Assembly: GCA_050313895.1 (NCBI GenBank)
Contig: JBNPMI010000005.1
Length of the DNA stretch: 64,000 bases
Source: JALFST01 sp022779285
Lineage (GTDB): Bacteria; Bacillota; Clostridia; Tissierellales; Peptoniphilaceae
Strand: one strand, 5' to 3'
Under the pieces are notes generated by a model that had not been told where the DNA came from, did no database searches, and saw only the letters and a list, made by a program, of their open reading frames with translations. Made by a program: the position numbers and the translations under genes. The number at the start of each line of letters is the position of its first letter. The first letter of the stretch is position 1. Shown here one piece after another: positions 33,358 through 41,992 of the stretch.

Positions 33358-35325
33358 ATGACGCAGAGTAATGAAAATGAGCTGCGCCAGATTCGGCGTG
33401 AAAAGCTGGCTCGACTTCAGGAGCAGGGACAGGATCCGTTCCTGCGCGTATCGTATGATCAAACACATCATACGCAGGAAATTTTGGACCAATTTGATCA
33501 GCTTGAGGGGAAAAACGTATCCATTGCAGGAAGATTGATGTTTAAGCGCGTGATGGGCAAGGCATCCTTTTGCAATATTCAGGATCGCGACGGACATATT
33601 CAATGCTATGTTACGCGAGATGATTTGGGTGAGGAAGCCTATGCGCTCTTCAAAAAATCGGATATTGGCGATATCTGGGGTGTGCAGGGCTTTGTTTTCC
33701 GCACTAAAACGGGAGAAATTACCGTTCATGCAAAGGACATGGTTCTTCTTTCGAAATCTCTGGAGCCGCTTCCGGAAAAATTTCACGGATTACAGGATAC
33801 CGATCTTCGTTTTCGCCAGCGATATCTTGATCTCATTATGAACGAGGGGACTCGTATCACCTTCCGTAAACGATCGCAGATTCTTTCAGAGATTCGCAAG
33901 TTTTTGGAAGCCCGTGATTTTATCGAGGTGGAGACTCCTTTTCTTGTCGAAAATGCGGGAGGTGCTGCTGCACGCCCATTTACAACGCATTATAATGCCC
34001 TGGATATCGATGTGAAGCTTCGCATTTCTCTTGAACTCTATCTCAAGCGCTTGATTGTGGGGGGCATGGAGAGAGTTTTTGAGATCGGTCGCGTTTTCCG
34101 TAATGAGGGTGTCGATTCCCGTCACAATCCGGAATTTACGCTCATGGAGCTTTATCAGGCATATACCGACTATAATGGCATGATGGAGCTTACAGAGTCC
34201 ATGTTTCGCCATCTTGCCGAAAAAGTCAACGGTTCCTTAGAAGTACAGTATGGGGATCGTGTGCTTGACTTTGCAAAGCCGTTTCGTAAATTGACAATGC
34301 GCGATGCCGTATTGGAGCAGACAGGAATCGATTTTTATGCCGTGGAATCGGACGAGCAGGCGATTGAGCTGGCAAAGGAGCACCATTTAGAGATCGAGAA
34401 ATGGCATAAAAAAGGCGACATTATGAATCTGTTCTTTGATGAATATTGCGAAGAGAAAATGATTCAGCCGACCTTCATTATGGATCATCCTATTGAAATT
34501 TCACCGCTCACAAAAAAGAAGCCCGAAAATCCGGAATACGTAGAACGCTTTGAGCTGTATATCAATGGATGGGAAATGGCAAATGCATATTCCGAGCTGA
34601 ATGATCCGATTGATCAGCGCGAACGCTTCGCGGCGCAGGACGCGCAGATTTCTTCAGGAAATGAAGAGGCAAATCATACCGATGAAGATTTCTTACATGC
34701 ACTGGAAATTGGAATGCCTCCGACGGGAGGGATCGGCTATGGGATTGATCGGCTGGTCATGCTGCTCACGAATTCCGAATCCATTCGTGAGGTTTTGCTC
34801 TTCCCCACGATGAAGCCCCTGAAGACACCACAGGAACAAGGTGATGACCAAAAATCTGAAGCTGCGGCAACAATAGAAAACACATCCGGAAAGACATTTG
34901 CGGAAAACGCGAGTGATTCGTCCATGCCGATTTTTGATACAAAAAAACCGGACCTTGCCAACCTCGTAATTGAGCCGCTATTTGAGGATTTCGTTGATTT
35001 CGATACCTTCAGCAAGTCCGATTTCCGTGCTGTGAAGGTTAAGGAGTGCATTGCCGTCCCGAAGAGCAAGAAGCTGCTGCAATTCACACTGGATGACGGT
35101 ACAGGCAAAGATCGCACCATCTTAAGCGGAATTCACGCCTATTATGAGCCTGAGCAGCTTGTCGGAAAGACATGCATCGCGATTACGAATCTTCCGCCAA
35201 GGAAGATGATGGGGATCGATTCCTGCGGCATGCTGATTTCCGCAGTCCATTCGGAAGGCGAAGAAGAAAGGCTTCATCTTCTGATGGTAGATCCGAGCAT
35301 TCCGGCGGGTGCGAAGCTGTATTGA
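33358..35325 (+). CDS. lysS: Lysyl-tRNA synthetase with C-terminal EMAPII-type tRNA-binding domain
   Basis: 655 residues against about 490-500 for a usual class II LysRS. Residues 1-489 are a complete enzyme: OB-fold anticodon domain (to about 145), motif 1 region RKRSQILSEIRKFL, motif 2 FEIGRVFRNEGVDSRHNPEF, and motif 3 GIGYGIDRLVMLLTNSESIREVLLFP. A low-complexity acidic/serine linker (490-541) leads to a 114-residue OB fold (542-655) with DFRAVKVKECIAVPKSKKLL, GIHAYYEPEQLVGK and SCGMLISAV, which is the Trbp111/EMAPII domain normally found at the end of MetRS. It should raise tRNA affinity. The ATG at 33358 follows AAGGAGGAG; the open frame to 33295 lies within greA. Confidence 0.93.
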   Translation: MTQSNENELRQIRREKLARLQEQGQDPFLRVSYDQTHHTQEILDQFDQLEGKNVSIAGRLMFKRVMGKASFCNIQDRDGHIQCYVTRDDLGEEAYALFKKSDIGDIWGVQGFVFRTKTGEITVHAKDMVLLSKSLEPLPEKFHGLQDTDLRFRQRYLDLIMNEGTRITFRKRSQILSEIRKFLEARDFIEVETPFLVENAGGAAARPFTTHYNALDIDVKLRISLELYLKRLIVGGMERVFEIGRVFRNEGVDSRHNPEFTLMELYQAYTDYNGMMELTESMFRHLAEKVNGSLEVQYGDRVLDFAKPFRKLTMRDAVLEQTGIDFYAVESDEQAIELAKEHHLEIEKWHKKGDIMNLFFDEYCEEKMIQPTFIMDHPIEISPLTKKKPENPEYVERFELYINGWEMANAYSELNDPIDQRERFAAQDAQISSGNEEANHTDEDFLHALEIGMPPTGGIGYGIDRLVMLLTNSESIREVLLFPTMKPLKTPQEQGDDQKSEAAATIENTSGKTFAENASDSSMPIFDTKKPDLANLVIEPLFEDFVDFDTFSKSDFRAVKVKECIAVPKSKKLLQFTLDDGTGKDRTILSGIHAYYEPEQLVGKTCIAITNLPPRKMMGIDSCGMLISAVHSEGEEERLHLLMVDPSIPAGAKLY

Positions 35326-36022
35326 TCCGATTATTTTTCCAAGAAAAATACATCATGTTTCCGGGAAATTCAAGCAGTTCTTTGCAGTGAACGAGACTTC
35401 TCATGTATGCAACAAAAAAGTCAATAACGGGATATGATAACGGTTGTCAGCATAAAGCCAGACACAGATTCCGGTCTCAGATTGAAAAGGCATTTCTTTT
35501 TCGCATTTATCCGAGAGAGGAGTGCCTTTTTTTGCATTGTTTAAAAGGTGAATAATGATAAAAACGTTCACGGATGTCAATAAGTTTATAAATGGACGGC
35601 TGTAAGTCATTTCATTAGATTTACTGTTAAAAACATTCTCATGGACTCAATCGCTTTTTCCTATGTCCGAGGTTTTACATCTGTTGTAAAGCTGCAACGA
35701 AAAGGGAAAGGCCAAAAGATTTGTTTTTATGGATTTTCTCTTTCATTATGTTTGTGTTAGTTTACAAAAATCGGGTAATAGGAGCTTGGAAAGTATCGAT
35801 CTTTTCATATTATGATTTTTCATGGAAGTCTGCCTTGAACATGTCGCCGGATCTTATGAATACCGGTCACGATTGTGATTGCGGAACTCATGAATATGAT
35901 TTCAAAAATAAGAAGAGAAGATATGATGAGAAATTTCCGATTACAGATGATTTCAGAAAAAGGAGAGGTAGATGTTTCGGTATAGCTTTATTGAGATCCC
36001 ATTGAAGGGAGGGACTTAAGGC

Positions 36023-36175
36023 GTGAAAACAGATACCTATGATGAATACAAAAAATATCCTAAAAAAGCCGATGGTGGTTATGAATTAGTACAAATATTT
36101 CTCGTTTTGAATGAAAAATCAGGAATCGGCCGATTCATTCATACACAATCATTCTTCAATTCAGTAAATCCATAG
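36023..36175 (+). CDS. Possible 50-residue small protein
   Basis: A GTG-started frame of 50 codons encoding a charged then hydrophobic peptide (begins VKTDTYDEYKKYPKKADGG). A ribosome binding site-like GGGAGGG lies upstream, and the preceding 15-codon frame (35971-36019, MFRYSFIEIPLKGGT) stops four bases before, as if coupled. No family is recognised, so it may equally be a chance frame or a remnant of a decayed gene. Confidence 0.25.
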   Translation: MKTDTYDEYKKYPKKADGGYELVQIFLVLNEKSGIGRFIHTQSFFNSVNP

Positions 36176-36236
36176 AATGATACGGCTTTCAAGATAGTAC
36201 AGAAAGAAATGAGAGAACGCGAGAAGAAAACACACA

Positions 36237-36268
36237 AATTACAATCACAGGCAATTACAATCACAGGC
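36237..36268 (+). repeat. 16-base tandem duplication
   Basis: AATTACAATCACAGGC occurs twice in a row with no mismatch. It lies about 200 bases before ldh in non-coding DNA. Confidence 0.9.
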
Positions 36269-36472
36269 GAATTCGGATTGAGGAGTCATCCTTCAGTCAA
36301 GGCAGGCATATTCGGTTCTTTTTCAGAGAACATCCGTCCTTGAGAATCTGTTTTCTTTGCGCAGATGGAAGAGATAAAAAACACAGGATATGTGTTTCCA
36401 TGCTGTGTGGGATTTCAGATGATACAGGAGATTCGAAATCATTGGGCACGTAAGTGCAAGTTAGGGGGAAAA

Positions 36473-37429
36473 ATGTTACAAAAAATTGATAACCGTAAAG
36501 CAGCTATTATTGGCTGCGGATTTGTAGGCTCTTCCTCTGCATTTGCTTTGATGCAGAGCGGTCTTTTTTCAGAAATTGTTCTTGTAGATGTCAATCGTGA
36601 TAAGGCAGAGGGCGAGGCTCTGGATATTTCTCATGGGACACCTTTTGCAACGGGGCAGGTCAAGGTTCGTGCAGGAGAGTACGAGGACATCATGGATGCC
36701 GCTGTTGTTGTCGTGACGGCGGGAGCCGCTCAAAAGCCAGGAGAGACGCGATTGGATTTGGTGCATAAAAATATACGCATCTTTGAAAGTATTATTCCAA
36801 AGTTCAAGGAAAATGATTATCAAGGCATTCTTCTGATTGTCTCCAATCCTGTGGATATTCTTACGCTCGCCGCACAAAAGATGTCGGGAATGCCTGAAAA
36901 TCGGGTGATCGGCTCGGGAACGGTGCTTGATACCGCACGTCTTAAGACAATTCTGGGAGAACATTTAGAGGTGGATAGCCGGAGCGTACACTCCTTTATC
37001 ATCGGTGAACATGGAGACAGTGAAATTGTCGCATGGAGCAGTACCAATGTCTCGGGAATTCCTCTGGATGATTTTTGCGAGATGCGCGGACATTTCGAGC
37101 ATGCGGAGTCAATGAAGCGGATTGCAGATGATGTCAGAAATAGCGCTTATGAAATCATCGAAAAAAAGAATGCTACGTATTATGGTATTGCCATGTCGGT
37201 CGTTCGCATTTGCCGTGTCATTGTGATGAATGAAAAATCCATTCTCTCGGTATCTACGATGATGCATGGCGAATATGGCATTGAAGGGATTACACTTAGC
37301 ATGCCTGCCATTGTAGGCGAGAACGGTGTGGAGGTGCATGTGCCCATCCCCTTGAATGATGAGGAACAGGCAAATCTGAAAAGATCGGCGCAGGCGTTGA
37401 GAAAAATCGCCGATGAAGCGGGGTTATAA
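36473..37429 (+). CDS. ldh: L-lactate dehydrogenase
   Basis: 318 residues. Reduces pyruvate to L-lactate with NADH. The Rossmann motif AAIIGCGFVGSSSA lies at 10-23; the active-site loop AQKPGETRLDL has Q87 (lactate rather than malate specificity) and R93; VSNPVDILT, DTARLKTIL (R156) and catalytic H180 in IIGEHGDSE complete the site. The ATG at 36473 has AGGGGG upstream and starts where relatives do; the frame open to 36365 adds an unlikely extension. It is monocistronic, with a terminator overlapping its stop codon. A fermentative electron sink. Confidence 0.95.
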   Translation: MLQKIDNRKAAIIGCGFVGSSSAFALMQSGLFSEIVLVDVNRDKAEGEALDISHGTPFATGQVKVRAGEYEDIMDAAVVVVTAGAAQKPGETRLDLVHKNIRIFESIIPKFKENDYQGILLIVSNPVDILTLAAQKMSGMPENRVIGSGTVLDTARLKTILGEHLEVDSRSVHSFIIGEHGDSEIVAWSSTNVSGIPLDDFCEMRGHFEHAESMKRIADDVRNSAYEIIEKKNATYYGIAMSVVRICRVIVMNEKSILSVSTMMHGEYGIEGITLSMPAIVGENGVEVHVPIPLNDEEQANLKRSAQALRKIADEAGL

Positions 37430-37442
37430 CCTCGCTTTTTCT
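37416..37442 (+). terminator. Terminator overlapping the ldh stop codon
   Basis: AGCGGGGTT pairs with AACCTCGCT (one G-T pair) and runs into TTTTTCTTT. The TAA stop lies in the loop, so the coding end and terminator are merged. Confidence 0.7.
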
Positions 37443-37535
37443 TTATGGCGGTTTTCTTCATTTTTTTATTCGAAAAATGTGAAAAGGGTAGATAAAATAA
37501 GTAGAACAAAATCTTTTGAACCAAAGGAGATCATT

Positions 37536-38225
37536 ATGCAATTTTTCGATACAAAAATTAATAAAATCGTTCAGGAAACCAGTGATACATGGAGCTTTCA
37601 ATTGGAGATTCCTGAAAATATGACATGGACTGCAGGACAGCATGCAATCTTCCGTCTTCCCGAGGCAAAATTGGAGGAAGGAGACAAACCGCAGCGTGTC
37701 TTTTCGGTCGCATCAGCGATGGAGGACGGCTTCATTCAGTTTACAACACGCATTGCAGATCCGCATTCATCCTATAAGGAAAATCTTTTGCACGCAAAAG
37801 CAGGGGATACGGTACAAATGACACAACCGACGGGCTCATTTACTCTTCATGAGGATACGGAAAGGTCGGTAGTGATTGCAGGAGGCATCGGGATTACACC
37901 GATTCGTTCCATTTTGCGTCATTGGCAGCATCATAATCGCCCGGAGCATTTGATTACCGTCTATTACTCAGATGATCGCGGAGAATTTGCATATAAAGAG
38001 GCATTTGATGAGATTCAAAACGCGATGGACAATTTGGATTTTCATTATATTTCGGATCGCAATGAGTTTACGGAAAAAGTCAATTCCTATGCAAAAGAAC
38101 ATCAAAATGAGGCGGAGTATCTTGTAGCGGGTTCGCCGGGTATGAACCGTGCCTTTAGCGAGACTCTGGAAAAGCTCGGCATTGAAAAAGACAATATTAA
38201 ACTGGATAATTTTGTAGGCTATTGA
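37536..38225 (+). CDS. FAD-dependent ferredoxin reductase-like oxidoreductase
   Basis: 229 residues made only of an FNR-type module: FAD-binding barrel with QRVFSVASA (in place of RxYS) and the segment GSFTLHED, then an NAD(P)-binding fold with VVIAGGIGITPIRSIL and a C-terminal VAGSPGMNRAFSETL. It lacks the globin, 2Fe-2S or molybdenum partner domains that such modules are often fused to, so it must pass electrons to a separate carrier. AAAGGAG precedes the ATG at 37536. The hydrogenase and ferredoxin-like genes lie just past a shared terminator on the other strand. Confidence 0.82.
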   Translation: MQFFDTKINKIVQETSDTWSFQLEIPENMTWTAGQHAIFRLPEAKLEEGDKPQRVFSVASAMEDGFIQFTTRIADPHSSYKENLLHAKAGDTVQMTQPTGSFTLHEDTERSVVIAGGIGITPIRSILRHWQHHNRPEHLITVYYSDDRGEFAYKEAFDEIQNAMDNLDFHYISDRNEFTEKVNSYAKEHQNEAEYLVAGSPGMNRAFSETLEKLGIEKDNIKLDNFVGY

Positions 38226-38241
38226 TTTTCCGCGTACATTA

Positions 38242-38285
38242 AAATAAGAGCCGCAGGTTTTGAAAAACCGCGGCTCTTATTTTAT
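38242..38285. terminator. Bidirectional terminator
   Basis: AAATAAGAGCCGC and GCGGCTCTTATTT are long perfect arms with an inner GGTTTT/AAAACC extension. A and T runs flank both sides, and it lies between two convergent genes, so it serves both. Confidence 0.85.
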
Positions 38286-39067
38286 TTGTCATGCGTTTTG
38301 ATAGCAGAGATGCTTCTCTGATAGAGCGGTGCATGATAAAGAGATCTTTTTCGGCTGTTTTTTCCATACTCAATCGCACGGACCGGACAATGATTGATGC
38401 AGGCCATACAGTGCGTGCAATGATCTCCCCATACGGGAGAGCCGTTTTGGAGGCGAATGGTATGTCGTACGCAGGATTTTTCGCACAGTCCGCAGTGAAT
38501 ACAACGCTCGCTTACATGGAAGGCCTTTGCCCTTACCAGAAACCGATAAAAGAGAAAATTGAGAACGGAGGACCGCATCGTATCCAATAGAGACGCAGGA
38601 GGATCCGAGAGCGGCAGTGCGCCTTGTATGGAGTTAGCCGTATTTCTTAATGGGGAGAGCGCTCGGTCGACAATCCTCTGCGCTTCTTCTTTAGAGGGAA
38701 TATCGAAGAGCGCAATATAATTTTCGGGCATGCGGATTTTTGAGGTTCCGCAGTATTGAAGCTGCTTTTCCTTGCAGAGTTTTTTGTTATAGTGCGCTGC
38801 ATTGCCGATGGATTCTCCGCAATCGAGCACAAAATATGCCATGGCATTGCCTGAAAAACGGCATTGCTGCAGATAATTCATCAGAAAACGGGGCATGCGC
38901 CACCCATAAACAGGGGAAACAAAAATCCACGGTTTTTCCGATGACAGCTCCAGGGCCTTTTGTTCTCGTATGGAAGCAAAAAGATCTAAAATCGTATCAT
39001 CCAGCACATCCGAAAGATATTCCGCACAGTAACGACTGTTACCCGTACCGGAAAAGTAGAGGATCAT
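38282..39067 (-). CDS. EFR1-type flavodoxin-ferredoxin fusion
   Basis: 261 residues. The N-terminal flavodoxin fold opens with ILYFSGTGNSRYCAE (FMN-phosphate loop) and has VSPVYGWRMPRFL. The C-terminus holds two 4Fe-4S motifs, CIHCGLCEKSC and CTHCMACINHCP. This EFR1 layout is common in anaerobic Bacillota and is thought to carry electrons. Two adjacent ATGs exist; the one at 39067 is best spaced from AAGGAG. It follows the hydrogenase gene by 13 bases on the minus strand, so hydrogenase, 2Fe-2S protein and EFR1 form one run. Confidence 0.87.
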   Translation of the reverse strand: MILYFSGTGNSRYCAEYLSDVLDDTILDLFASIREQKALELSSEKPWIFVSPVYGWRMPRFLMNYLQQCRFSGNAMAYFVLDCGESIGNAAHYNKKLCKEKQLQYCGTSKIRMPENYIALFDIPSKEEAQRIVDRALSPLRNTANSIQGALPLSDPPASLLDTMRSSVLNFLFYRFLVRAKAFHVSERCIHCGLCEKSCVRHTIRLQNGSPVWGDHCTHCMACINHCPVRAIEYGKNSRKRSLYHAPLYQRSISAIKTHDK

Positions 39068-39080
39068 CATCAGCTCCTTA

Positions 39081-40586
39081 TCATGGTTTGTCTTCTTCAG
39101 GAATATTCGTGTTATCGGCAGGAGAGACAAACGGTGATGCAGCGGCAAAGCCGGCATTCGCCTTTCGTGAGCGATGACGAGGAACGACGGTTCCCGGACC
39201 GCCGATACATCCTCCGGAACAAGCCATGCCTTCCAAAAGCATACCGTTTTTCTTGCCGGCCTTCGCCATACGAATGAGCATGACACAATCGGCAAGTCCA
39301 TCCGCGTTTTCCACGACGATTTCGCGATCCGGATCAATTTCCTTGGCTCGGGCAACAACAGCCTTCGCAACACCGCCTTGAACGGCATATCCGCGTCCGG
39401 TCGCCGAAGCGTCCTGCATTTCCTCATCGGTTTCAATGGCTCCCGGCTCGATATCGCGGGCAACAAACATACCCATGAGCTCCTCAAAGGTAATCACAAA
39501 GTCTACGTAATCGCGAACATGGGGCTGCAGGCCTTCCAGTTTCTTGGAGATACAAGGTCCGATAAATACGATTTTCGCATTTGCATTGCGCTTTTTCATC
39601 TGCTTTGCCGTATAGATCATCGGAGTCGAGCTTTCGGAAATAAGCGGATCCTGATCCGGAAAATTCTTTTGCACCATCATCTTCCAGGAGAAGCAGCAGC
39701 TGGTTCCCATGTAAGGACGTTCCTTCGGAACCGTTTCGAGGAATTCCTTAGCCTCGTTCATGGTGGTTAAATCCGCGCCGAGTCCGACCTCGATGACGTC
39801 GGCGAAGCCGAGCTGACGAATGGCGGCTTTTACCTGTGCGGAGGTGATCAGAGAACCGAATTGTCCGGTGAAGGAAGGTGCAATGATGCCATAAACAGGA
39901 GCATCGTTCTTTTTAATCGCTTTGATGACCTGATAAATTTGAGATTTATCCGTGATGGCTCCAAACGGGCAAGCCGTAATGCAGGCTCCGCAAGCGACAC
40001 ATTTTTCGGGCTGAACCTCTGCGCGCCCCAGATAATCGGAATTGATCGCTTTTACACCACAGGCTTCAGCGCAGGGACGGCCGGTTTCTAAAATCGCATG
40101 ATAGGGACATTCTGCAAGACATTTTTTACATTTGATGCATTTTTGCTGATCAATGACCATGCGTCCGTCTCCCGGAGAAATCGCATTTTTGGGACACACA
40201 TTGGAGCATGGATGTGCGAGACAGAAACGACAGTTATCCGAAATATGGATGAAACGTTCGGGACATGCTTCGCATGCGATTTTGATGACAGAGACAAGGG
40301 GCTCCTTGAATACACGGGTATCCACATCGATTTCCTCGATGCCCTCCGTGATCGGTCCGGTATCGGCTGCGGTACGAGCATCCAATCCCAAAGCCATGCG
40401 CAATCTTTCACCGAAGACGGCACGTTCACGAAAGATGTTCTCGCGATAGCGAGCAACCTCTCCGGGAAGCGCCTTATAGGTTTCATTGTGCAATGTATTG
40501 AGATCCTCATCCTCATAGGCCATACGAGCAATGCTGGCAAAGGCCATACGACGGATATTGATCACATCAACATAACTGCTTTTCAT
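39081..40586 (-). CDS. Monomeric [FeFe] hydrogenase
   Basis: 501 residues. Cysteine motifs for several 4Fe-4S clusters lie at 119-131, 150-160 and 196-206 (for example CIKCKKCLAECP and CVACGACITACP). The H-cluster domain follows, with L1 TSCCFSWKM (C297, C298), L2 GPCISKK (C345) and L3 MACSGGCIGGPG (C456, C460). The L1 form TSCCFS rather than TSCCPxW suggests the group B type of Clostridia rather than the classical group A enzyme. It would reduce protons with ferredoxin or sense hydrogen. AGGAGGAG precedes the ATG at 40586, which overlaps the 2Fe-2S gene stop. Maturation genes hydEFG are not in the window. Confidence 0.9.
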   Translation of the reverse strand: MKSSYVDVINIRRMAFASIARMAYEDEDLNTLHNETYKALPGEVARYRENIFRERAVFGERLRMALGLDARTAADTGPITEGIEEIDVDTRVFKEPLVSVIKIACEACPERFIHISDNCRFCLAHPCSNVCPKNAISPGDGRMVIDQQKCIKCKKCLAECPYHAILETGRPCAEACGVKAINSDYLGRAEVQPEKCVACGACITACPFGAITDKSQIYQVIKAIKKNDAPVYGIIAPSFTGQFGSLITSAQVKAAIRQLGFADVIEVGLGADLTTMNEAKEFLETVPKERPYMGTSCCFSWKMMVQKNFPDQDPLISESSTPMIYTAKQMKKRNANAKIVFIGPCISKKLEGLQPHVRDYVDFVITFEELMGMFVARDIEPGAIETDEEMQDASATGRGYAVQGGVAKAVVARAKEIDPDREIVVENADGLADCVMLIRMAKAGKKNGMLLEGMACSGGCIGGPGTVVPRHRSRKANAGFAAASPFVSPADNTNIPEEDKP

Positions 40587-40858
40587 TTCTCCTCCTGCAA
40601 TCCGTTCAGGATCAGCTCCATGACCTGCGGGCTGGTAGCGCATTCCAGGCGTTGATCATCTATGTACACTACAGGACTGATTTTTGCATCCTTGCCCTTG
40701 CATGAACCGTCGCAGGGAATGATCTCAACATCGAGGACAGCTTCCTCCGGAATACCGGGATAATCGCTCAGACTCTCCTTGAGATCAGTGACTCGATCCA
40801 GAATATTGCTTGCACCGTAGAACATACATTTTGTGCCGCCACAAATTCGAACTTTCAT
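40583..40858 (-). CDS. Thioredoxin-like [2Fe-2S] ferredoxin (NuoE-like)
   Basis: 91 residues with four cysteines in the right order for a thioredoxin-fold 2Fe-2S protein: ICGGTKC near the N-terminus and IPCDGSC near the middle, followed by PVVYIDDQRLECA. Such NuoE-type proteins pair with hydrogenases or NADH-linked subunits. The ATG at 40858 lies after GGAGG; its stop overlaps the hydrogenase start by four bases, which strongly supports a functional pair. No NuoF-like flavin subunit is present, so direct NADH coupling is not supported. Confidence 0.85.
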   Translation of the reverse strand: MKVRICGGTKCMFYGASNILDRVTDLKESLSDYPGIPEEAVLDVEIIPCDGSCKGKDAKISPVVYIDDQRLECATSPQVMELILNGLQEEK

Positions 40859-40945
40859 ATACACCTCCGCAATTTTTTTTTGAAAATTGTAAGATCATAG
40901 TATCATAGGTAGGGTAAATAGAAAAGAACCGAGAAAGGAAGTATT

Positions 40946-41935
40946 ATGATTTTGTCAAAAAACAATATATTACAAAACAAATTTTACAAAGCGCTCTGTG
41001 CTCTTCTCATCTGTGTGCTGGCGCTTTCCGGATGTGCAAAAACACAAGAGCCTCTACGCGTGATCACATTAAAGGGTCCGACAGCCATGGGCATGGCGCC
41101 TATGATTGAAGACGCCGATGATTCCGACGATGCTCGCTTTGAGGTGGCAGCGGCACCGGATGCTGTTGCACCGAAGCTGCTGAAGGGAGAAGCGGATTTT
41201 GCGGCAGTTCCCGCAAATTTAGCGGCGACATTGTATCAAAAATCGGAGGGAAAAATTCAAGTTGTCGCCATCAACACCCTGGGGGTGCTTTATCTGACGG
41301 AGCGCGGAGAACAGGTGCATTCCTTGAAGGATCTGGCAGGAAAAACGATTGTTGCCAGCGGCAAGGGCTCCACTCCGGAGTATGCACTCAATTTCCTGCT
41401 GCAGTCTGCCGGAATTTCACCGGATCAGGTTTCCATTGAATGGAAGTCGGAGCATACGGAGGTGGTATCCGCTTTGGCGCAGGACGCTTCTCTTATCGGG
41501 CTTCTTCCGGAGCCTTTTGTCACTGTTGCAAAGAGCAAAATGAACGATTTACGTACTGCCATTGATCTCAATGCGGAGTGGGACAAGACACAGGAGGGAA
41601 TGGAAAATCCGTCTTCTATGGTCATGGGAGTCTTGGTCGGCAGAAAAGATGCATTGACCGATACCAAGCGCGTTCAGAAATTCCTCAAGAAGTATGAGGA
41701 GTCGATTCAGAAGGTCAATCAGGATCCGAAGGATGCGGCAGAGGATATCGGCAAGCTGGATATTGTTCCGCAGGCCGTAGCGGAAAAGGCCATCCCGAAG
41801 TGCAACATTCGCTACTATAGCGGAGAGGAGATGAAAACAATGCTTTCCGGTTTTTTGAAGGTGCTTGCGGATCAAAATCCGAAGGCGATAGGCGGACAAA
41901 TGCCTGCAGATGACTTTTATTGGATAGGAAAGTAG
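40946..41935 (+). CDS. SsuA/ThiY-like ABC transporter substrate-binding lipoprotein
   Basis: 329 residues. The signal peptide ends in a LSGC lipobox near residue 30, so it is lipid-anchored outside the membrane. The mature part has the periplasmic-binding fold of nitrate/sulfonate/taurine/thiamine-precursor binders: a LKGPTAMGMAPMI opening, LLKGEADFAAVPANLA, and DLAGKTIVASGKGSTPEYAL. Ligand class cannot be set by eye. It is divergent from the hydrogenase run and is followed by the permease-ATPase fusion after 57 bases, with a palindrome in between. Confidence 0.87.
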   Translation: MILSKNNILQNKFYKALCALLICVLALSGCAKTQEPLRVITLKGPTAMGMAPMIEDADDSDDARFEVAAAPDAVAPKLLKGEADFAAVPANLAATLYQKSEGKIQVVAINTLGVLYLTERGEQVHSLKDLAGKTIVASGKGSTPEYALNFLLQSAGISPDQVSIEWKSEHTEVVSALAQDASLIGLLPEPFVTVAKSKMNDLRTAIDLNAEWDKTQEGMENPSSMVMGVLVGRKDALTDTKRVQKFLKKYEESIQKVNQDPKDAAEDIGKLDIVPQAVAEKAIPKCNIRYYSGEEMKTMLSGFLKVLADQNPKAIGGQMPADDFYWIGK

Positions 41936-41941
41936 AAAAAT

Positions 41942-41966
41942 ATGGCACAGAAATTTTCTGTGCCAT
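41942..41966. promoter_or_regulatory. Intercistronic palindrome
   Basis: ATGGCACAGAAA and TTTCTGTGCCAT are perfect 12-base arms around a single T. There is no T run after it, so it is probably an RNA-stabilising hairpin or attenuator that lets the binding protein be made in excess over the transporter, rather than a full terminator. Confidence 0.7.
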
Positions 41967-41992
41967 ACATATCGGATAAGAAATGAGAAGCT

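Larger units (their letters stand above)
35326..36472 (+). other. Gene-poor AT-rich gap between lysS and ldh
   Basis: Over 1.1 kb with no gene I can name. AAAAGGCA near 35487 can pair with TGCCTTTTTTT ending near 35533, a possible terminator. An open frame at 35721-36005 has no family resemblance. At 35971 an ATG with AAAGGAGAGGT before it opens a 15-codon frame ending near 36019; a second start with GGGAGGG before it follows (36023). A 16-base tandem duplication lies at 36237-36268. It may be a decayed insertion or the regulatory region of ldh. Confidence 0.5.

Noticed and set aside
35721..36005. 94-codon open frame in the lysS-ldh gap
   Set aside because: No ribosome binding site, odd composition, no recognised motif.
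38242..38285. Possible Rex operator near ldh and the hydrogenase genes
   Set aside because: The palindrome here is a terminator between convergent genes, and no TTGTTAA-type Rex site was found upstream of ldh.
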